Assembly (NCBI RefSeq): GCF_049354825.1
Contig: NZ_CP186480.1
Span: 248,001-312,000 of the forward strand
DNA from: Novosphingobium sp049354825
GTDB lineage: Bacteria > Pseudomonadota > Alphaproteobacteria > Sphingomonadales > Sphingomonadaceae
Direction of reading: 5' to 3'
DNA: 64,000 nt
Part shown: positions 25,333-34,319 of the stretch, one piece after another
Layout: each line of letters opens with the position of its first letter
Position numbering within the stretch: the stretch's first letter is position 1
Notes under the pieces: generated by a model
The model's database searches: none
What the model was told of the DNA's origin: nothing
The model's input: only the letters and a program-made list of their open reading frames with translations
Program-made: the position numbers and the translations under genes

Positions 25333-25539
25333 ATGCAAATCATGGTCCGCGACAACAATGTTGATCAGGCTCTCCGCGCGCTCAAGAAGAAGCTGCAGCG
25401 CGAGGGCGTGTACCGCGAGATGAAGCTGCGCCGTCACTACGAAAAGCCGAGCGAGAAGCGCGCCCGTGAAAAGGCTGCCGCCGTTCGCCGCGCCCGCAAG
25501 CTCGAGCGCAAGCGCGCTGAGCGCGACGGCGCGAAGTAG
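25333..25539 (+). CDS. rpsU: 30S ribosomal protein S21
   Basis: A 68-residue basic protein, MQIMVRDNNVDQALRALKKK at the start and the Lys/Arg-rich helix RRHYEKPSEKRAREKAAAVRR, which identify S21 of the alphaproteobacterial type. S21 sits near the anti-Shine-Dalgarno end of 16S rRNA and aids initiation. ATG at 25333; GAGG lies 15 nt upstream. A monocistronic unit ended by a strong terminator at 25598-25629. Confidence 0.97.
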   Translation: MQIMVRDNNVDQALRALKKKLQREGVYREMKLRRHYEKPSEKRAREKAAAVRRARKLERKRAERDGAK

Positions 25540-25597
25540 AGCTGGATTCGGCGCTGCTGCACGTGGGCTTGCCCGTGTGGCGGGCTTGAGCCAATAG

Positions 25598-25629
25598 GGC
25601 GCGGGGGCTGAACACCCCGCGCCTTTTTT
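25598..25629 (+). terminator. Rho-independent terminator of rpsU
   Basis: A perfect 9-bp GC stem pairs 25598-25606 with 25615-25623 around an 8-nt loop and is followed by six Ts (25624-25629). Confidence 0.9.
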
Positions 25630-25668
25630 GTTGCTGTTCTTTCCGTTGCACACGCCAGGATTTTCCCG

Positions 25669-26232
25669 ATGACCGAGATTCACCGCGTTCCGCTCCAGCC
25701 GATCGCCAGGGGCGCGCTGACGAAGCTGTGGATCGGGCTGTTCGCGGTGGTGCTGGTCGGCGGCCTGCTGGCCTGGCGGGCGCTGCCAAGTCACGTCAAG
25801 GTGACCACGGTCACCGCCGGCACCGGCGCTTCGCCGACCGAGGAAGACGTCGCGCTGGTCAACTACGTCGGCCGCCTGCCCGACGGCAAGGTCTTCGATC
25901 AGGGCAAGCAGGCGGTGTTCCCGCTCCAGGGCGTTATCCCCGGGTTCACCCAGGCGCTGATGAAGATGCAGAAGGGCGGCAGCTACAAGGTCCATATCCC
26001 CTGGCAGCTGGCTTACGGCGACAAGGGCGCCGGCCCGATCCCGCCGCGCACCGACCTCGACTTCGATGTCGACCTGATCGACTTCCGCAACCGTGCCGAG
26101 ATCGAGGCGCAGCAGCGCATGATCCAGCAGATGCAGCAGCAGATGAAGGGCGGGGCGCCCGGCGCGCCCGGCGCAGAGACCGCGCCCGGCGCGGTGCCCG
26201 AGGCGCCGCCCGCGGGGCCGGCGGGCAACTGA
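25669..26232 (+). CDS. FKBP-type peptidyl-prolyl cis-trans isomerase, membrane-anchored
   Basis: A 187-residue protein with an N-terminal membrane helix (about 18-37, LWIGLFAVVLVGGLLAW) and a periplasmic FKBP domain (about 45-140): VNYVGRLPDGKVFDQGKQ, PLQGVIPGFTQALMKMQKGGSYKVHIPWQLAYGDKGAG, DLDFDVDLIDF. The usual aromatic active-site residues are kept. A Gln/Met-rich helix and a Gly/Ala/Pro-rich tail follow. It should catalyse proline isomerisation during folding of exported proteins. Starts 40 nt after the rpsU terminator. Confidence 0.9.
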   Translation: MTEIHRVPLQPIARGALTKLWIGLFAVVLVGGLLAWRALPSHVKVTTVTAGTGASPTEEDVALVNYVGRLPDGKVFDQGKQAVFPLQGVIPGFTQALMKMQKGGSYKVHIPWQLAYGDKGAGPIPPRTDLDFDVDLIDFRNRAEIEAQQRMIQQMQQQMKGGAPGAPGAETAPGAVPEAPPAGPAGN

Positions 26233-26376
26233 GCCCGCCAGCGTTCGCAAAAGGAGGGCCCGGCAGGCCTCCCTGACCGGCTGCTGGTGTCGTCTCCCCG
26301 GCACGCTCATCTTTCGCTCATGGCTTGACGGCGGCGCCGGCGCATGGCTCGTGCCGTAATGAGCAGGGGCAGGGCG

Positions 26377-28038
26377 ATGAACAGGCAGCCAAGCGAACAG
26401 ACCGAAATCGATGGCCCGCCGTGGCTGACCCCCGCCTTTGCGGTGCTGGGGATTGCCGCGGGGCTGCTGGTTCGTGCCGGGATCGAAGTTGGCCCGGCCG
26501 CGTCGTCCCCTGCGGGCGCCGCGCTTGCCGCCTTTGCGCTGTTCGCGGCCGGCAGCTTTGCCCTGATCTTCGATGCCGCGCGCTGGCGCGAACAGACGGT
26601 ATTCGCGCTGGCGCTCGGCCTGGTCGAGGCCGGGCTGGCGTACAACCTGGCGCAGGCGGGGCGTCCCAGCGGCGATTACGCGCCTGCCGCAGCGATCGCG
26701 CTTGGCCTGATTGCCGTACCGCTGTTCCAGAGCCGCGCGCACCGGCTGCGTTTCGCCATCGACCCGGCCGAGGCGCACGGTCACGCCTGGACTGACGCAA
26801 TCAGCGCGGGCGGGGCGCTGGCGTTTCTCGGCGCGTCGTGGATCGCGCTGACGGTCACGGGCGAGCTTTTCGCGCTGCTCAAGATCACGCTGGTCAAGGA
26901 CGCCATCCGCAGCACGACGTTCGACTTCGCCTTTTCAGGGGCCGCGCTGGGCGCGGCGCTGTCGGTCATGCGCGAGCAGCGCCGCGTCGTGGCGACGTTG
27001 CAACTGGTGGCGATGACGGTGCTGTCGCTGCTGGCGCTGCCGCTGGCCGCCGTGCTGGTGGTTTTTCTCGGCGCGATGGTGGTCTCCGGCCCGGGTGTGC
27101 TGTGGGAGGCCACGCGCAGCGCCACCCCGGTGCTGATGGGCAGCGCCATCGGCGCGTTCTTCCTCGCCAACGCGGTCCTGCGCGATAGCGACGCGGACTT
27201 GCCGCGCAGCCGCGTGGTTCGTTTCGCCGGACTGGTCCTGCCGCTGGGCATCCTGCCGCTGGCGGTGTTCGCCGCCGTGTCGATGGGCACGCGCGTGGCG
27301 CAGCACGGCCTCAGTCCCGAGCGGCTGTGGGCGCTGGTGGCGATCGCGCTCGCCTGCGCGTGGGGCCTGGCATGGTGGGTGGCGGCGGCACGCGGACGGC
27401 TGGCCGGCTGGCCGGCGGCGATGCGGCGGGCGAACGTGCACATGGCGTTCGTCAGCCTTGTCGCCGCGGCGATCCTCGCGCTGCCGATCCTCGATTTCGG
27501 CGCGATCGCCGCCCGCAACCAGGTGGCGCGGCTGCAATCGGGCGCGGTTCAACCCGATGCCTTCGACTATGGCGCCCTGCGCTGGGACTTCGGTCCGGCC
27601 GGTCGCCGTGCCTTGGCTCGCCTGGCGTCCGACCCGCGCCCCCAGGTAAGGGACGGGGTGGCCGCCGCGATGGTCGGTGGCCGCGAGGCAAGGGTGCCCT
27701 ATTTCGATCGCCAAGAGCAGGCGCGCCGCGCGGCGAAAGCCGTGATCCGGCCCGACGATCCGGATGTTCGCCGCGCCTTTGGCGCCTTTCTCACCACCCG
27801 GTCCTATTTGTGCGAACAAGGCTGCACCTTGCTCCGCCGCTCCGACCCGACGCGCTTTGCCCTTGTCGACGGTGGCATGGTCCTGGGCCTGTCGCTGCGC
27901 GGCGGTGCCTTCGTCCAGGAGCCTGACCCCGCACCGCCCGGCCGCTCCGCCGGCGGTCCTGCGCAGGTCGAAATCCGCAAGGTCACCCGCGAACAGGTTT
28001 TCGTCGACGGCAAGCCGGTGGGCGAACCACTCGATTGA
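26377..28038 (+). CDS. DUF4153 multi-pass membrane protein
   Basis: A 553-residue membrane protein with about ten to twelve hydrophobic helices in the first 400 residues and a soluble C-terminal part containing DYGALRWDFGPAGRRALARLASDP, a stretch I associate with DUF4153. The family has no established function. ATG at 26377 (MNRQPSEQTE) is preferred because AGGGGCAGGG precedes it; the frame also opens at 26344. It ends 51 nt before gatC. Confidence 0.75.
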   Translation: MNRQPSEQTEIDGPPWLTPAFAVLGIAAGLLVRAGIEVGPAASSPAGAALAAFALFAAGSFALIFDAARWREQTVFALALGLVEAGLAYNLAQAGRPSGDYAPAAAIALGLIAVPLFQSRAHRLRFAIDPAEAHGHAWTDAISAGGALAFLGASWIALTVTGELFALLKITLVKDAIRSTTFDFAFSGAALGAALSVMREQRRVVATLQLVAMTVLSLLALPLAAVLVVFLGAMVVSGPGVLWEATRSATPVLMGSAIGAFFLANAVLRDSDADLPRSRVVRFAGLVLPLGILPLAVFAAVSMGTRVAQHGLSPERLWALVAIALACAWGLAWWVAAARGRLAGWPAAMRRANVHMAFVSLVAAAILALPILDFGAIAARNQVARLQSGAVQPDAFDYGALRWDFGPAGRRALARLASDPRPQVRDGVAAAMVGGREARVPYFDRQEQARRAAKAVIRPDDPDVRRAFGAFLTTRSYLCEQGCTLLRRSDPTRFALVDGGMVLGLSLRGGAFVQEPDPAPPGRSAGGPAQVEIRKVTREQVFVDGKPVGEPLD

Positions 28039-28089
28039 CGGCCCATTTGACGATTGAACCGGCCGGTTCGCCCCGCTAACGCCGCGGCC

Positions 28090-28377
28090 ATGTCCGTTTC
28101 CCAAGAAACCGTGGCCAAAGTGGCCAAGCTGGCGCGTATCGCCATGACCGACGAGGAGGTCGCCGCGATGGTGCCCGAACTCAACGGCATCCTCGCCTGG
28201 GTCGAGCAGCTCGGCGAAGTCGATGTCAGCGGCGTCGCGCCGATGGCCTCGGTGATCCCGGGCGCGCTGCACTTGCGCGATGACGTGGTCACCGATGGCG
28301 GCGTGCGCGACGCGGTGCTGGCCAATGCGCCCGCGCCCGAGCACGGCTTCTTCGGCGTGCCCAAGGTGATCGAGTGA
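28090..28377 (+). CDS. gatC: Asp-tRNA(Asn)/Glu-tRNA(Gln) amidotransferase subunit C
   Basis: A 95-residue GatC with the usual SQETVAKVAKLARIAMTDEE, ELNGILAWVEQLGEVDVSGVAPM and LRDDVVTDGG features. It stabilises the GatA-GatB contact in the transamidase that makes Gln-tRNA(Gln) and, in some species, Asn-tRNA(Asn). Its stop overlaps the gatA ATG by one base (TGATG). Confidence 0.95.
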   Translation: MSVSQETVAKVAKLARIAMTDEEVAAMVPELNGILAWVEQLGEVDVSGVAPMASVIPGALHLRDDVVTDGGVRDAVLANAPAPEHGFFGVPKVIE

Positions 28378-29861
28378 TGAGCGACCTGACCGAGCTTGGC
28401 GTCGCGGCGATCCGCGACGGCGTCGCCGCGGGCGATTTCACCGCGGTCGAAGTGGCCGAGGCGTTCAACGCCAACGTCGCTGCCGCGTCGGCGCTCAACG
28501 CGTTCATCGTCACCACGCCGGAAAAGGCGCTGGAAGCCGCGCAGGCGACCGACCAGCGCCGCGCCGCTGGCGAGGCGCTGGGCAGGATGGGCGGCGTGCC
28601 GATCGGCATGAAGGACCTGTTTGCCACCAGGGGCGTGCAGACCACCGCCGCCAGTCACATCCTCGAAGGGTTCGTGCCGCAGTACGAAAGCACGGTTTCG
28701 CGCAAGCTCTGGGAAGCCGGCGCGGGGATGCTGGGCAAGCTGAACCTTGACCAGTTCGCGATGGGTTCGTCGAACGAGACCAGCTATTTCGGCAATGTCG
28801 TCAGCCCGTGGCGCCGCAAGGACGGCGGCAACGCCGCGTTGGCGCCGGGAGGCAGTTCGGGCGGCAGCAGCGCGGCGGTGGCGGCGCGGCTGTGCCCGGC
28901 GGCGACCGGGACCGACACCGGCGGATCGATCCGCCAGCCTGCCGCCTTCACCGGCATAACCGGCATCAAGCCGACCTACGGGCGCTGCAGCCGCTGGGGC
29001 GTCGTCGCCTTCGCCTCCAGCCTCGACCAGGCCGGGCCGATGGCGCGCGACGTGCGCGACTGCGCGATCATGCTGGGCGCGATGGCGGGTCACGACCCGA
29101 TGGACGCGACCAGCCTGGACATGCCGGTGCCCGACTGGGAAGCCGGCCTCAGCCCGGACCTGGCGGGCAAGCGCGTCGGCATCCCGCGCGAATACCGGAT
29201 GGACGGCATGGACGCCGACGTGGCCGCATCGTGGGAGCGGGGCATCGCCTGGCTCAAGGACGCGGGCGCGACCATCGTCGACATCAGCCTGCCGCACACG
29301 AAGTACGCGCTGCCGGCCTACTACATCATCGCCCCGGCCGAAGCCTCGTCCAACCTCGCCCGCTATGACGGCGTGCGCTATGGCCTGCGCGAGCTGCCGG
29401 ACGGTGCCGGCCTGCAGGACATGTACGCCGCCACCCGCGCCGCCGGATTCGGCGCCGAGGTCAAGCGCCGGATACTGATCGGCACTTACGTGCTCAGCGC
29501 CGGTTTCTACGATGCCTATTACACGCAGGCGCAAAAGGTCCGCGCGCTGATCGCCCGCGATTTCGAGCAGGCGTGGGCGCACTGCGACGTCATCCTGGCG
29601 CCGACGGCACCCAGCGCCGCCTTTGCCCTTGGCGACAAGAGCGCCGATCCGCTGGCGATGTACCTGAACGACGTCTTCGCCGTGCCCGCCAGCCTGGCCG
29701 GCCTGCCGGCGATTAGCGTGCCCGCGGGCCTCAATCGCGAAGGGCTGCCGCTGGGGCTGCAGATCATCGGCAAGCCGTTCGATGAACAGGGTGTCCTGAA
29801 CGCGGGTCTTGCGATAGAGACCCGGGCGGAGCCTGCGGAATTGCCTCACCGCTGGTGGTAG
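28377..29861 (+). CDS. gatA: Asp-tRNA(Asn)/Glu-tRNA(Gln) amidotransferase subunit A
   Basis: A 494-residue amidase-signature enzyme that hydrolyses glutamine and passes ammonia to GatB. The Ser-cisSer-Lys triad is visible: Lys in GVPIGMKDLF (about 80), and the two serines in the Gly/Ser-rich GGSSGGSSAAVAARL and TGTDTGGSIRQPA. The C-terminal half has the expected GTYVLSAGFYDAYYTQAQKVR and PLGLQIIGKPFDE. ATG at 28377 overlaps gatC. Three unrelated glycan-type genes separate it from gatB. Confidence 0.96.
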   Translation: MSDLTELGVAAIRDGVAAGDFTAVEVAEAFNANVAAASALNAFIVTTPEKALEAAQATDQRRAAGEALGRMGGVPIGMKDLFATRGVQTTAASHILEGFVPQYESTVSRKLWEAGAGMLGKLNLDQFAMGSSNETSYFGNVVSPWRRKDGGNAALAPGGSSGGSSAAVAARLCPAATGTDTGGSIRQPAAFTGITGIKPTYGRCSRWGVVAFASSLDQAGPMARDVRDCAIMLGAMAGHDPMDATSLDMPVPDWEAGLSPDLAGKRVGIPREYRMDGMDADVAASWERGIAWLKDAGATIVDISLPHTKYALPAYYIIAPAEASSNLARYDGVRYGLRELPDGAGLQDMYAATRAAGFGAEVKRRILIGTYVLSAGFYDAYYTQAQKVRALIARDFEQAWAHCDVILAPTAPSAAFALGDKSADPLAMYLNDVFAVPASLAGLPAISVPAGLNREGLPLGLQIIGKPFDEQGVLNAGLAIETRAEPAELPHRWW

Positions 29862-29883
29862 TTTTCGCCGGGGGAGGCCTGAC

Positions 29884-30606
29884 GTGTCCTTGAAAACGAT
29901 CCTGCGGCGCCATGCGCCGACATTGTACGATGCGCTGCGCGTGGTCGTCGGCCGCCATTTTGAGGTCTGGCCCCCGCGCGTGGTCTATGCCTACGACAAT
30001 CTGCACACCACGCTCAAGCAGCTGTTCGACTTCGACAACGGCGTGTTCTTCGAAGTCGGCGCCAACGACGGGGTCGACGGTTCGAACACCGCCTACCTCG
30101 AGCGCTATCGCGGCTGGAAGGGCATCCTGGTCGAGGCGGTGCCGACGCTGTACATGAAGTGCCTCGAGGCACGGCCCCGCGCCCGGGTCTATCACGCCGC
30201 GCTGGTTCCGGCCGATTTCGACGAGAAGTTCATCGAGATCCACTACGCCAACCAGATGAGCCTGACCCGGCTGTCCGACATCGCGGTCGACAAGCATCTC
30301 GAACACGCGACGCCGTGGCTCAAGTACGACAACGCCGCCGCCATCGGGCAGACGTTCCTGGCCCCGACCAGGACGGCGCAGTCGGTCATCGACGACGCCG
30401 GGCTGCCGGAGATCGACTTGTTCTCGCTCGACGTCGAAGGTGCGGAACTGAGCGTGCTCAAGGGCATCGACTTCACCCGCACGCGGCCCAGGGCGTTCCT
30501 GATCGAATCCTTCGACGTGGCGGAGATCGACGCCTTCATGCGCAGCGTCGGTTACGTCCAGGTCGCGAAGGTATCGCACCGCGACTACCTCTACCGCCCC
30601 GCCTGA
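29884..30606 (+). CDS. FkbM family methyltransferase
   Basis: A 240-residue SAM-dependent methyltransferase of the FkbM family. The SAM-binding strand reads VFFEVGANDGVDGSNTAYLE (about 54-73, in part), followed by GILVEAVPTLYMKC and the family motif DLFSLDVEGAELSVLKGIDF. FkbM enzymes O-methylate sugars or polyketides, often in capsule or exopolysaccharide clusters. It follows gatA by 22 nt and precedes a glycosyltransferase and a sulfotransferase-like gene, which supports a glycan-decorating role. Confidence 0.85.
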   Translation: MSLKTILRRHAPTLYDALRVVVGRHFEVWPPRVVYAYDNLHTTLKQLFDFDNGVFFEVGANDGVDGSNTAYLERYRGWKGILVEAVPTLYMKCLEARPRARVYHAALVPADFDEKFIEIHYANQMSLTRLSDIAVDKHLEHATPWLKYDNAAAIGQTFLAPTRTAQSVIDDAGLPEIDLFSLDVEGAELSVLKGIDFTRTRPRAFLIESFDVAEIDAFMRSVGYVQVAKVSHRDYLYRPA

Positions 30607-30742
30607 CGCAGCGGCCCGGTAATCATTGCCGGGGCAAGGGCAAACCGAACGGCGGGAAGGCGCGCGAAAGCACGGTTAATGCGCTTGCTGACAGCCCGTT
30701 AAATCCATATTGACCCGGCAGGCGCGGGAGACTTTCGGGGTA

Positions 30743-31885
30743 ATGTTACAGCGGTCCTCACCACCGCGCGGGTTTGCGATAACCTATACGATCAAGGACG
30801 AGGCTGCGCTGCTTCCGGGCGCGCTGGCCTGGCACCGCGCGCTCGGCTGCCGCAAGTTCTATATCTTCCTCGACGGGACCAGCGACGCGATGCGCGACTG
30901 GCTGCCGACACAGCCCGACGTGGTCGTGCGCGATTCGATCCGCGCCGACGATGTGATCGATCCGCCCGCCTGGATCGACTGGGTGCGCGAGAACGAGCGC
31001 GAGTGGATGGACGTGCGCAAGAACATCAACAGCTGGGTGGCCGCGCGCACCGCCGCAGCGGACGGCATTGCCTGGCTGGCCGCGATCGATCCCGACGAAC
31101 TGATCCTTCCGCACCTGTTCCGAGACGACGACCCGGCGCAGATGGAGAAGTTGCTGGCTGAAGTGCCGGCAAGCTGCGACCAGGTGTTCCTGCCCAATTG
31201 CGACCTGCTGCCCACCGGCCAGCCCGTTGCCGGCCCGTTCGAGCAGCGGTATTTCCTGTCCCGCCTGCCCCGCCTGCACATGGCCAACCGGATCTTGCGC
31301 AAGATCGCCTGGGTGCTGACGCGCAGCCCGGTGGTCCAGGCGCGTGTCGAGGAAGGCTTCTACCGCCTGATGCTGGGCGACGCGATGCCCCGCACCCTGC
31401 GCGATCCCGCCACCGGCGAGCAGCTGCCCGGCGCCTATTTCCTGTCCTACGATTCGCAGAAGGCGATCCTGCGCACCGCGCGCTACGCCAGGTACCGGCC
31501 GCGCATCCATTACTGGGAAGACGCGCGCGGCCGCCGCAACGCGCACAAGCCGGCCTGGGCCCGCGTGCTCCATTTCGACCTCATCGACGTCGATCATTTC
31601 ATGCACAAGTTCCGCCAGCGCCGCGGCACGCGCGAAGGTGCGCAAAGCCGTTTCGCGGTCCGCCACGTCATCGCCGACATCGCCATGAACCGGCCTGAAC
31701 CGGAGGTGCGCAAGTTCTTCCTGGAATCGCTGTGCGTCGGCGATCCGGCGCGGCGGGCGATGCTGGCGCGGCGCGGCCTGGTCCGCGACCTGCCGCGCGT
31801 CGAGGCGTTCTTCGCGCAGCTTCGCGCATCGGAACCCAGGCCTGATCAGGGAACCCCCGGCGAGGCCGTGAATTCCCGATCATAG
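30743..31885 (+). CDS. glycosyltransferase of the Glyco_tranf_2_4 / GT92-like type
   Basis: A 380-residue cytosolic glycosyltransferase. The start FAITYTIKDEAALLPGALAWHRALGCRKFYIFLDGTSD (in part) and WLAAIDPDELILP with its DPDE metal-binding motif (about 113-116) are typical of the family 2/92 group found in polysaccharide loci; FVRHVIADIAMN-like and HYWEDARG segments follow. Donor and acceptor are unknown. ATG at 30743 is chosen over the in-frame TTG at 30710. Lies between the FkbM and sulfotransferase-like genes. Confidence 0.78.
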   Translation: MLQRSSPPRGFAITYTIKDEAALLPGALAWHRALGCRKFYIFLDGTSDAMRDWLPTQPDVVVRDSIRADDVIDPPAWIDWVRENEREWMDVRKNINSWVAARTAAADGIAWLAAIDPDELILPHLFRDDDPAQMEKLLAEVPASCDQVFLPNCDLLPTGQPVAGPFEQRYFLSRLPRLHMANRILRKIAWVLTRSPVVQARVEEGFYRLMLGDAMPRTLRDPATGEQLPGAYFLSYDSQKAILRTARYARYRPRIHYWEDARGRRNAHKPAWARVLHFDLIDVDHFMHKFRQRRGTREGAQSRFAVRHVIADIAMNRPEPEVRKFFLESLCVGDPARRAMLARRGLVRDLPRVEAFFAQLRASEPRPDQGTPGEAVNSRS

Positions 31886-32003
31886 GTGCGCCATCCACGG
31901 CGAGCGGTTGATCCGCCCGGAGACGGGTGATAGGCCTGCGAACCGCAACGGCGCCGGACGGTCATATGGGACGATCGTGACTGAGCGCCGGGGGCATGGG
32001 TCG

Positions 32004-32729
32004 ATGAATCTGAAATCCCTTATCCGGGACGCGCTGTCGCCGTTCCCGGCTTTCTATCGTGCGGCGTTCATGCTGGGCGCGCGGCGCACCAGCCTGCCGC
32101 TGATCGTGCGCAAGGACACCGAGATCGTGATCGAGGGCTATGCCCGGTCGGCCAACACTTATTCGGTGGTGGCGTTCTACCTGTCGCAAAAGCGGCCGGT
32201 GAAGATCGGACATCACCTCCACTCGATCGCGCAAGTGCTGACCGGCGTGAAGATGGGCATCCCGGTGATCGTGCTGATCCGCCGGCCCGAGGATTCGGTC
32301 CGCAGCCTGTCGCTGATCTTCCGCCAGGATCCCAATCACGAATTGCGGCGCTGGCTGTCGTTTTACCGCGCGGTCGAGAAGGTGCGCGACCACGTCGTCA
32401 TCGCCGAGTTTTCCGACGTGATCGCCGATTTCGGTGCCGTCGTCGCCAAGGTCAACGCGCGCTGGGGCACCGACTTTGCCTGTTTCGAGACCAACGAGAC
32501 GACGGTCGCCGAGGTGTTTGCCGAGATCGACCGCATCAACATCGAAAATCCGCAGCCGAGCGACGGCGGCAAGGCGATGTACGTCGCCCGCCCGACCCGC
32601 GAGAAGCGCGAGGCGCGCTCGGCCCAGCAGATCGCCTTCGAACCGGCCCTGCTGGCCCAGGCGCACGCCCTTATGGCCCGGCTGACTGGCAAGCCCGGCA
32701 CGCTTGCGCCCGGCGCCGCGGCTGTCTAG
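32004..32729 (+). CDS. sulfotransferase-like P-loop protein
   Basis: A 241-residue protein. IEGYARSANTYSVVAFYL (about 41-58) resembles the 5'-phosphosulfate-binding loop of sulfotransferases (P-R-S-G-N-T type), and VIVLIRRPEDSVRSLSLIFR (about 84-103) resembles the 3'-phosphate-binding R-x-P-x-D/E-x-x-x-S segment. It may transfer sulfate from PAPS to a surface glycan or be a diverged member. ATG at 32004 is preferred; the frame extends to 31908. It completes the glycan-type trio between gatA and gatB. Confidence 0.6.
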   Translation: MNLKSLIRDALSPFPAFYRAAFMLGARRTSLPLIVRKDTEIVIEGYARSANTYSVVAFYLSQKRPVKIGHHLHSIAQVLTGVKMGIPVIVLIRRPEDSVRSLSLIFRQDPNHELRRWLSFYRAVEKVRDHVVIAEFSDVIADFGAVVAKVNARWGTDFACFETNETTVAEVFAEIDRINIENPQPSDGGKAMYVARPTREKREARSAQQIAFEPALLAQAHALMARLTGKPGTLAPGAAAV

Positions 32730-32780
32730 CTAGCCGCTGCGCGCCGCGGCGGCGCGGCTGCAGGCAGGATACGAAGGCTC

Positions 32781-34286
32781 ATGTACCGAATTCAGGGCGC
32801 CACCGGCGAATGGGAGGTCGTGATCGGCCTGGAAGTCCACGCGCAGGTGGTCTCCAATTCCAAGCTGTTCTCCGGCGCCGCGACCGCCTTCGGGGCCGAG
32901 CCCAACGCCCAGGTCAGCCTGGTCGACGCGGCGATGCCCGGCATGCTGCCGGTGCCGAACCGCGAATGCATCCGCCAGGCGGTGCGCACGGGCATGGCGA
33001 TTGACGCCAGCATCAACAAATGGTCCCGGTTCGACCGCAAGAACTACTTCTACGCCGATCTGCCGCAGGGCTACCAGATCAGCCAGCTTTACCACCCGCT
33101 GGTGGGCGAGGGGCACCTCGACATTCTCGTCGAAGAAAAGGGTGCGCCGGACGACAAGAACCCGGACCAGGTGAAGCGTATCGGGATCGAGCGCATCCAC
33201 GTCGAGCAGGACGCCGGCAAGCTGATGCACGACCAGCACCCGACGATGAGCTACGTCGACCTCAACCGCAGCGGCGTGGCACTGATGGAGATCGTCAGCC
33301 GCCCCGACATGCGCAGCCCGGCCGAAGCGGGCGCCTATGTGCGCAAGTTGCGCGCGATCCTGCGCTATGTCGGCAGCTGCGACGGCAACATGGAAGAAGG
33401 CTCGATGCGCGCCGACGTCAACGTCAGCGTGCGCAAGCCGGGCGACGAGTTCGGCACCCGTACCGAGACGAAGAACGTCAACTCGGTGCGCTTCGTCATG
33501 GCCGCGATCGAGCACGAGGCGCGCCGCCAGGTCGACCTGATCGAGGACGGCGGCACCGTGGTGCAGGAAACCCGCCTGTTCGATCCCGACAGCGGCACCA
33601 CCCGGTCGATGCGGAGCAAGGAAGACGCACACGACTATCGCTATTTCCCCGACCCGGACCTGCTGCCGCTGGTGCTCGACGATGCGTTCCTCGACGATTG
33701 CCGTGCCTCGCTGCCCGAACTGCCCGACGCCAAGCGCGCCCGCTACGAAGGGGCGCTGGGCTTGTCGGCCTACGCCGCCGGCGTGCTGACCGCCGAAGTC
33801 GAAACCGCGCGCTGGTTCGAGGCACTGGTCGCCGCGGCCGCCGCCAAGGCCGGCAAGGACGAGGCCGAACTTGCCAGGCAGGCATCGAACTGGCTGATCT
33901 CCGAGTTTTTCGGCGCGCTCAACAAGCTTGGCAAGACGCTGGCGACCTCGCCCGTCTCGCCCGACCAGGCGGCCGGGCTGCTGGCGCTGATCGCGGACGG
34001 CACGATCTCGGGCTCTATCGCCAAGCAGGTGCTCGAAAAGATGCTCGAGAGCGGCGACAGCGCCAACACCATCGTCGAGCGCGAAGGGCTGAAGCAGGAG
34101 AGCGACACCGGCGCGATCGACGCCGCGGTGGCCAAGGTCCTGGCCGACAACGCCGACAAGGTCGAACAGTACCGCGCCGGCAAGGAGGCGCTGTTCGGCT
34201 TCTTCGTCGGCCAGACGATGAAGGCCATGCAGGGCAAGGCCAATCCGCAGGTCGTCAACCAGGCGGTTCGCGCGCAGCTGGGATAA
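32781..34286 (+). CDS. gatB: Asp-tRNA(Asn)/Glu-tRNA(Gln) amidotransferase subunit B
   Basis: A 501-residue GatB that phosphorylates and amidates the misacylated glutamate on tRNA. Family signatures are WEVVIGLEVHAQV at the start, FDRKNYFYADLPQGYQISQ, GIERIHVEQDAGK, SYVDLNRSGVALMEIVS and RADVNVSVRKPG, with a C-terminal helical tRNA-binding YqeY-like domain. Although it is 2.9 kb from gatA, the genes between lie on the same strand and may share a transcript. Confidence 0.96.
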   Translation: MYRIQGATGEWEVVIGLEVHAQVVSNSKLFSGAATAFGAEPNAQVSLVDAAMPGMLPVPNRECIRQAVRTGMAIDASINKWSRFDRKNYFYADLPQGYQISQLYHPLVGEGHLDILVEEKGAPDDKNPDQVKRIGIERIHVEQDAGKLMHDQHPTMSYVDLNRSGVALMEIVSRPDMRSPAEAGAYVRKLRAILRYVGSCDGNMEEGSMRADVNVSVRKPGDEFGTRTETKNVNSVRFVMAAIEHEARRQVDLIEDGGTVVQETRLFDPDSGTTRSMRSKEDAHDYRYFPDPDLLPLVLDDAFLDDCRASLPELPDAKRARYEGALGLSAYAAGVLTAEVETARWFEALVAAAAAKAGKDEAELARQASNWLISEFFGALNKLGKTLATSPVSPDQAAGLLALIADGTISGSIAKQVLEKMLESGDSANTIVEREGLKQESDTGAIDAAVAKVLADNADKVEQYRAGKEALFGFFVGQTMKAMQGKANPQVVNQAVRAQLG

Positions 34287-34291
34287 GGTTC

Positions 34292-34309
34292 GCCGCCGCG
34301 ACGGGCGGC
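34292..34309. terminator. hairpin between convergent gatB and receiver gene
   Basis: GCCGCC at 34292-34297 pairs with GGCGGC at 34304-34309 around a 6-nt loop, just after the gatB stop and before the receiver-gene stop. There is no T-tract, so terminator function is uncertain. Confidence 0.35.
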
Positions 34310-34319
34310 AGGCAGGCCG

